Assembly (NCBI RefSeq): GCF_037622515.1
Contig: NZ_JBBJCN010000008.1
Location: 71,181 to 135,180, forward strand
Source: Paradesertivirga superstes
Lineage (GTDB): Bacteria > Bacteroidota > Bacteroidia > Sphingobacteriales > Sphingobacteriaceae
Direction: 5' to 3'
DNA: 64,000 nucleotides
The notes under the pieces were generated by a model that made no database searches, was not told the origin of the DNA, and worked only from the letters and a program-made list of their open reading frames with translations. A program made the position numbers and the translations under genes. The first letter of the stretch is position 1. Each line of letters opens with the position of its first letter. Shown here one piece after another: positions 58,820 through 64,000 of this stretch.

Positions 58820-60727
58820 ATGAATTTACAGATTAAATCTTTTGACGAGTACAAACAGGTATATGATTACAGCGTTAAGGAACCAGAAAAATTTTGGGCC
58901 GAAATTGCTTCATCATTTACCTGGAAAAAGAAATGGGACTCGGTATTGGAATGGAACTTCAGGGAGCCAAACATCCAATGGTTCAAAGGCGCTAAATTAA
59001 ATATCACAGAAAATTGCCTTGACAGGCATCTTGAAAATAACGCAGATACACCTGCGATAATCTGGGAACCAAATGATCCTGAGGAACATCACAGGGTTTT
59101 AAGCTACAAGCAGCTGCACCATAAAGTTTGTCAGTTTGCCAATGTTCTTAAAAATAATGGAGCCAAAAAAGGAGACAGAATTTGCATCTACCTCCCCATG
59201 GTACCCGAACTTGCGATCGCCGTTTTGGCATGTGCCAGAATTGGAGCGGTCCACTCAGTGGTATTTGGTGGCTTTTCTGCTCAGTCTATTGCCGACAGGA
59301 TAAACGACGCAGCCTGCTCTCTTGTAATTACAGCTGATGGCGGATTCAGGGGTAATAAAAATATTCCGTTGAAAGACATCATTGATGACGCTCTTGTACA
59401 GTGCAATAGCGTTAACAAAGTAATCGTGCTAACACGAAGCCGTACTGCTGTTTCTATGATAAAAGGACGTGATGTATGGTGGGAAGATGAGATCAATAAG
59501 GTAGAAACTCAGGGGAACCCGGAATGTCCGGTGGAGGAAATGGACGCAGAGGACGTATTGTTTATTTTGTATACCTCCGGCTCTACCGGTAAACCTAAAG
59601 GTGTGGTGCATACCTGCGGAGGGTATATGGTATATGCCGGATACACCTTTGCAAATGTTTTCCAGTATCAGCCCGGAGAAGTATTTTTCTGTACCGCAGA
59701 TATTGGCTGGATAACCGGCCACTCGTATATTGTTTATGGTCCGCTTTCTCAGGGGGCTACAAACATTATGTTCGAAGGTATTCCCACATATCCTGACGCA
59801 GGACGTTTTTGGGATATTGTAGATAAACACAAAGTGAATATTCTTTATACCGCACCAACCGCAATTCGTTCATTGATGAGTTTCGGCGAAGAGCCTTTAA
59901 AAGGAAAAGACTTGAGCTCAATAAAAAAACTAGGATCTGTGGGTGAGCCTATAAATGAGGAAGCATGGCACTGGTATGATGAGAAGATCGGTAAAAAAAA
60001 CGCTCCTATTGTAGATACCTGGTGGCAAACGGAAAATGGTGGGATTATGATTTCGCCCATTGCCGGAGTAACACCTACAAAACCAGGTTATGCGACCCTT
60101 CCTCTCCCGGGGATACAACCCGTGCTGGTAGATGAAACAGGCAAGGAAATTGAAGGGAACGGAGTGAGTGGCAACTTATGTATTAAATTTCCCTGGCCGG
60201 GAATTATCAGAACAACCTATGGCGATCATGAACGCTGCCGTCAAACCTACTTCTCAACCTACGAGAATATGTATTTTACCGGCGATGGCTGCCTGCGCGA
60301 TGAAGACGGCTATTACCGTATTACAGGTCGTGTAGATGATGTTTTGAACGTGTCTGGACATAGAATCGGTACTGCAGAAGTTGAAAATGCTATTAACATG
60401 CATTCTGACGTGGTGGAAAGCGCTGTCGTAGGCTATCCGCACGAAATAAAGGGTCAGGGAGTTTACGCTTATGTTATTTTGGGCACTTCTGATCACGACA
60501 AGGAGCTTACCCGCCAAAATATTCTTCAAACGGTAACCCGGATAATCGGTGCAATTGCTAAGCCAGATAAAATTCAGTTTGTTACTGGTTTGCCTAAAAC
60601 CCGTTCGGGGAAAATTATGCGGCGTATACTGCGTAAAATTGCCGAAGGCGATACCTCTAATCTGGGTGATACCAGTACTTTGCTTGATCCTGCTGTAGTG
60701 GATGATATAAAGGAAGGTGCATTGTAA
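58820..60727 (+). CDS. acs: acetate-CoA ligase
   Basis: 635 residues. AMP-forming enzyme that makes acetyl-CoA from acetate, ATP and CoA through acetyl-AMP. A-motif YTSGSTGKPKGVVHT (251 onward), TWWQTENGGIMISP, YFTGDGCLRDEDGYYRITGR (adenylation), HRIGTAEVENAI hinge. The C-terminal PKTRSGKIMRRILRK contains Lys598, the site of regulatory acetylation in this family. Together with ActP and DUF485 it forms an acetate-use locus. Strong terminator after it. Confidence 0.96.
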   Translation: MNLQIKSFDEYKQVYDYSVKEPEKFWAEIASSFTWKKKWDSVLEWNFREPNIQWFKGAKLNITENCLDRHLENNADTPAIIWEPNDPEEHHRVLSYKQLHHKVCQFANVLKNNGAKKGDRICIYLPMVPELAIAVLACARIGAVHSVVFGGFSAQSIADRINDAACSLVITADGGFRGNKNIPLKDIIDDALVQCNSVNKVIVLTRSRTAVSMIKGRDVWWEDEINKVETQGNPECPVEEMDAEDVLFILYTSGSTGKPKGVVHTCGGYMVYAGYTFANVFQYQPGEVFFCTADIGWITGHSYIVYGPLSQGATNIMFEGIPTYPDAGRFWDIVDKHKVNILYTAPTAIRSLMSFGEEPLKGKDLSSIKKLGSVGEPINEEAWHWYDEKIGKKNAPIVDTWWQTENGGIMISPIAGVTPTKPGYATLPLPGIQPVLVDETGKEIEGNGVSGNLCIKFPWPGIIRTTYGDHERCRQTYFSTYENMYFTGDGCLRDEDGYYRITGRVDDVLNVSGHRIGTAEVENAINMHSDVVESAVVGYPHEIKGQGVYAYVILGTSDHDKELTRQNILQTVTRIIGAIAKPDKIQFVTGLPKTRSGKIMRRILRKIAEGDTSNLGDTSTLLDPAVVDDIKEGAL

Positions 60728-60750
60728 GGTTTTCTAAAATTGACATTTTC

Positions 60751-60785
60751 AAAAGAGGCTGGATCTAAAGATTAGCCTCTTTTTT
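60751..60785 (+). terminator. rho-independent terminator after acs
   Basis: Arms AAAAGAGGCT and AGCCTCTTTT around a 13-base loop, followed by T-run to 60785. Confidence 0.85.
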
Positions 60786-60901
60786 ATTAGCATGAATACG
60801 TCACACATTTCTAAAGCGATATTCTTGTGTCCCACATCCTTGCATTATCATATTTCCGCCCAAAAAATCACAACTAATACAAAAAAAGCCTTCATTTTTC
60901 C

Positions 60902-60909
60902 TACTTTTG
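60902..60909 (+). promoter_or_regulatory. -7 element of the purL promoter
   Basis: TACTTTTG fits TAnnTTTG. The start site would be about 20 bases before TTG 60936. No clear -33 TTTG lies 19 bp upstream. Confidence 0.45.
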
Positions 60910-60935
60910 CAACATCTTTAAAAAATCCTCATAAA

Positions 60936-63158
60936 TTGGAAAATAATCAACTTTCAACTCTTGAAAATGCAAAAGACTTAGGCCTTTTACCAGAAGAGTT
61001 TGAGCGCGTTAAAGAAATTCTGGGTCGTACACCAAACTTCACAGAATTATCTATATTCTCGGTAATGTGGAGCGAACATTGCTCCTACAAAAATTCAATT
61101 ACCTGGCTAAAAACTCTTCCAAAGGATAGTCCGCGTATGCTGGCTAAAGCCGGAGAAGAGAATGCCGGGATGGTTGATTTGGGCGATGGTATTGCTTGTG
61201 TATTTAAAATTGAATCTCATAATCACCCTTCCGCTTTAGAACCCTATCAGGGTGCTGCAACAGGTGTTGGAGGTATAAATCGTGATATTTTCACTATGGG
61301 AGCACGCCCCATTGCACAATTAAACTCCCTGCGTTTCGGCGAGCTGAGTTTGGAACGCAATAAGTGGTTAATTAAAGGTGTAGTAAAGGGAATCGGCGAT
61401 TACGGGAATGCTTTCGGTATTCCTACTGTGGGCGGAGAAGTATTCTTCGACGATTGTTATACAGTGAACCCTCTCGTTAATGCGATGTCTGCTGGTATCG
61501 TAAAAGTTGGCGAAACCGTTTCCGCAACTTCTTACGGTGTAGGTAACCCGGTATATATCGTAGGTTCGGCCACCGGTAAAGACGGAATTCACGGAGCTGC
61601 TTTTGCTTCAAAAAATATAACCGAAGATTCGGTTAACGATTTGCCGGCCGTTCAGGTAGGCGATCCGTTCCAGGAAAAATTATTACTGGAAGCGAGTCTG
61701 GAAGTAATTCAGACCGGCGCTGTGATCGGTATGCAGGATATGGGCGCCGCGGGCATCATCTGCTCCAACTCAGAAATGTCGGCTAAAGGCGAGCATGGTA
61801 TGCGTATCGATTTAGATAAAGTGCCGATGCGTCAGGAGAACATGAAGCCTTTTGAAATCCTCTTATCAGAATCTCAGGAGCGTATGCTGATTGTTGTAGA
61901 AAAGGGTCGCGAAGCTGAAGTTCAGGCTGTTTTCGATAAATGGGATTTAAACTGTGTGGAAATTGGTGAGGTAACCGATACACGTCGTTTAGAATATTAT
62001 ATGAACGGTCAGCTCGTTGCTGATGTTCCAGCTGATGATCTTGTTCTTGGTGGTGGTGCACCGGTATATCAACGCGAATACCGCGAGCCTGCTTATTACG
62101 CAGAGAACCAGAAATTTAAAATTGAGGATGTTCAGGAGCCGGCAAATCTGAAAGATGTGGCCGATCACCTTATTTCACATCCCAACATTGCGTCAAAACG
62201 CTGGGTAACCGATCAGTACGACTCTATGGTTGGTACCGCCACTATGACGACCAATACCCCCAGTGATGCGGCTATAGTAAATGTCAAAGGTACAGATAAA
62301 GCCATCGCGCTAACTGTTGATTGTAATTCAAGATACGTATATGCAGATCCTCAGAAGGGATGTGCGATCGCAGTAGCAGAGGCAGCAAGAAATATCACCT
62401 GTGCCGGCGGCGAGCCAGTGGCAATTACCAATTGTTTAAACTTTGGGAATCCTTACGTTCCTGAAGTTTACTGGCAGTTTGTTGGTGCAATTAAAGGAAT
62501 GGGTGAAGCCTGTACCAAATTTCAAACTCCGGTTACTGGAGGAAACGTGAGTTTCTACAACCAGTCAAGCGATGAAGGTCCGGTTTTTCCAACCCCTACT
62601 ATTGGCATGCTAGGTGTTCTTGACGATGTTAAAACAAAGATGACGCTTGATTTTAAACAGGCGGGAGATTTGATTTATCTGATTGGTGAGAGCCAGAACG
62701 ATATTGCATCTTCTCAATATTTAGCCTCTTACCATAAAATTTCCGCATCTCCTGCTCCTTATTTCGATCTGGATAAAGAATATGAAATTCACCAGGTTAT
62801 AAAACAAATTATTCGCTCAGAGCTGATCCAATCAGCGCATGATGTGGCTGATGGTGGTTTATATGTAACCCTTGTAGAATCTTCGATGCCGAAGAAACTT
62901 GGGTTTGATATTGAAACAGATGAAGAAATCCGTAAAGATGCTTTCCTTTTCGGAGAGGCTCAAGGCAGAGTAATCGTATCAGTAAAACCAGAAAACCAGG
63001 AAGCGTTTGTCGAATTTATGGCCACTTCTGAAGTTGAGTTTTCTTTACTGGGAACAATCACAAATGGGGAGTTTCAAATTGATAACGAAGATTTCGGTTC
63101 GGTAGAACCAGTGAAAGAAGTTTTTGATAATGTTCTGCATAATATTTTAGGAGAATAA
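60936..63158 (+). CDS. purL: phosphoribosylformylglycinamidine synthase
   Basis: 740 residues if started at TTG 60936 (LENNQLSTLENAKDLGLLPE), where homologues begin; ATG 60792 gives a 48-residue extension that would overlap the promoter. Purine step four: FGAR + Gln + ATP to FGAM, the small PurL form that needs PurQ and PurS. Motifs: TELSIFSVMWSEHCSYKNS, IESHNHPSALEPYQGAATGV, GGINRDIFTMGARPIAQLNS, DMGAAGIICSNSEMSAKG and TGGNVSFYNQSS. Complete, two AIRS repeats. Single gene, own terminator. Confidence 0.95.
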   Translation: MENNQLSTLENAKDLGLLPEEFERVKEILGRTPNFTELSIFSVMWSEHCSYKNSITWLKTLPKDSPRMLAKAGEENAGMVDLGDGIACVFKIESHNHPSALEPYQGAATGVGGINRDIFTMGARPIAQLNSLRFGELSLERNKWLIKGVVKGIGDYGNAFGIPTVGGEVFFDDCYTVNPLVNAMSAGIVKVGETVSATSYGVGNPVYIVGSATGKDGIHGAAFASKNITEDSVNDLPAVQVGDPFQEKLLLEASLEVIQTGAVIGMQDMGAAGIICSNSEMSAKGEHGMRIDLDKVPMRQENMKPFEILLSESQERMLIVVEKGREAEVQAVFDKWDLNCVEIGEVTDTRRLEYYMNGQLVADVPADDLVLGGGAPVYQREYREPAYYAENQKFKIEDVQEPANLKDVADHLISHPNIASKRWVTDQYDSMVGTATMTTNTPSDAAIVNVKGTDKAIALTVDCNSRYVYADPQKGCAIAVAEAARNITCAGGEPVAITNCLNFGNPYVPEVYWQFVGAIKGMGEACTKFQTPVTGGNVSFYNQSSDEGPVFPTPTIGMLGVLDDVKTKMTLDFKQAGDLIYLIGESQNDIASSQYLASYHKISASPAPYFDLDKEYEIHQVIKQIIRSELIQSAHDVADGGLYVTLVESSMPKKLGFDIETDEEIRKDAFLFGEAQGRVIVSVKPENQEAFVEFMATSEVEFSLLGTITNGEFQIDNEDFGSVEPVKEVFDNVLHNILGE

Positions 63159-63189
63159 AAGCTCCGAACCAAATTCTAAAAATTCCTTA

Positions 63190-63224
63190 ACGCAGACAGC
63201 CGTTCAAACGCTGTCTGCGTTTTT
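63190..63224 (+). terminator. rho-independent terminator after purL
   Basis: Arms ACGCAGACAGC and GCTGTCTGCGT, 9-base loop, then TTTT. The rest of the gap to 63514 shows nothing I recognise. Confidence 0.88.
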
Positions 63225-63514
63225 GTATTTAATCCCCTCAACAATTACAAATTCAACTTTGTCTTTGAATTAACTCTCGTCCCGCTTTTTGTTCCAAATC
63301 CTCATTTCACCGCCTGAAGGTGGTGGTTCATTCCGGGTTTTCCACGTCAATCGGGTTTAAATTTTTGAGGTAGTGCTGCTATTTTAGTTTTAGATTGCAA
63401 ATCTTGAATTATAGGTGTCGAGATTACAAATCCAGACGAGCAACAACTTGTAAACTCTATAAAGTTTGCTAAAATCGCATCGAGATTTAAATTATAGGTT
63501 TACCTTTGCTATTA

Positions 63515-63901
63515 ATGCTCAATATTACCTCTATACATCATGTAGCCATAATTTGTTCTGATTATGCGGTATCTAAGGAGTTCTATACCAGTTTATTGGG
63601 GCTAGAGATTATTGCAGAAACGTATCGTATAGAAAGAGATTCATACAAGCTCGATTTAAAGATCGGCGATGCACAGATAGAGCTATTTTCATTCCCCGCT
63701 ACTCCTGAAAGAGTTTCAAGACCGGAAGCCCGTGGATTAAGACATCTCGCGTTTGTTACCGACGATCTGGATCGGTCGGTGGAAATATTAAAAGAAAATA
63801 ATGTAGAAGTAGAACCGATCCGGGTTGATGAATTTACCGGTAAACGCTTCACCTTTTTCTCTGATCCAGACAAGCTACCCTTAGAATTATATGAGGCCTA
63901 A
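63515..63901 (+). CDS. VOC family protein (YaeR/GloA2-like)
   Basis: 128 residues from ATG 63515 (MLNITSIHHVAIICSDYAVS); an in-frame TTG at 63506 is less likely. Two beta-alpha-beta-beta-beta units of the vicinal-oxygen-chelate fold: IHHVAIICSDYAVSKEFYTS and RHLAFVTDDLDRSVEILKEN. Metal ligands His (HHVAI), Glu (IELFSF), His (LRHLAF) and Glu (PLELYEA). Matches the YaeR/SMU1112c subfamily, lyase-like with unknown substrate. It ends the window; no partner gene seen. Confidence 0.87.
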   Translation: MLNITSIHHVAIICSDYAVSKEFYTSLLGLEIIAETYRIERDSYKLDLKIGDAQIELFSFPATPERVSRPEARGLRHLAFVTDDLDRSVEILKENNVEVEPIRVDEFTGKRFTFFSDPDKLPLELYEA

Positions 63902-64000
63902 TCAAAACTGCTTAAGGGTCGGCATATCTATCCTGATAACATCCATTTAACCTTTGTATAACGACTTATGCCAATCAATAAATAATATCGTTCTGATAAT

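Overview
The window looks like chromosomal DNA of a member of the Bacteroidota, most likely family Sphingobacteriaceae (Pedobacter/Mucilaginibacter-like). The reasons are the gene order rpmB-rpmG-DUF4295-ftsY, a bacillithiol enzyme (BshC), TonB-dependent receptors with N-terminal carboxypeptidase-like domains, many short lipoproteins, a DUF6266 protein, DUF4856-imelysin-HTTM iron genes, and several promoters of the Bacteroidota type (TTTG, about 19 bp, TAnnTTTG). Base composition is AT-rich and even, and I see no phage, insertion sequence with transposase, or CRISPR array.

Layout. 1-6.9 kb: a partial PAS sensor histidine kinase, small unknown genes, a broken erythromycin-esterase gene, a TerC-type metal exporter with a probably structured leader, and unknown genes. 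7-10.2 kb: a cysteine-rich peptide, then L28, L33, DUF4295 and FtsY. 10.2-15 kb: a frameshifted GxxExxY gene bracketed by short repeats, then rimO, bshC and an Ldh2-type dehydrogenase. 15-19.1 kb (minus strand): three tandem small ORFs sharing a C-terminal SSKDFI tail and a GC-rich hairpin, a divergent membrane-anchored glutamate-synthase-like protein, and two GreA/GreB C-terminal-domain proteins around a small membrane protein. 19.6-23.9 kb: a small membrane protein, a CDGSH iron-sulfur protein and a SWIM-SNF2 helicase. 24.4-30.6 kb: an iron-uptake operon (DUF4856, imelysin, HTTM, TonB receptor) under a promoter with a Fur-like palindrome. 31-37.6 kb: Hsp20, a metal operon (DUF6660, TonB receptor, CDF-like transporter), glpD and a decayed phosphoribosyltransferase. 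37.8-39.6 kb: an ArsR/AHSA1/hydrolase operon with two palindromic operators. 39.9-43.7 kb: a nine-PAS protein broken by one frameshift. 44.2-47.3 kb: tRNA-His, rnhA, fbp, a phosphodiesterase and trmN6. 47.5-55.5 kb: secreted subtilase, TPM protein, FG-GAP protein, sulfatase, pectate lyase and a hydroxypyruvate-isomerase-like protein. 55.7-63.9 kb: a secreted protein, acetate uptake and activation (DUF485-ActP-Acs), purL and a VOC protein.

Two themes stand out. First, single-base frameshifts interrupt otherwise coherent reading frames at several loci (3.3, 6.1, 10.4, 37.4, 39.07, 43.25 and 44.05 kb); these are either gene decay or sequencing error. Second, intergenic DNA carries several repeat families. 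The most interesting and probably undescribed item is the tandem array of small ORFs at 18.47-19.11 kb.
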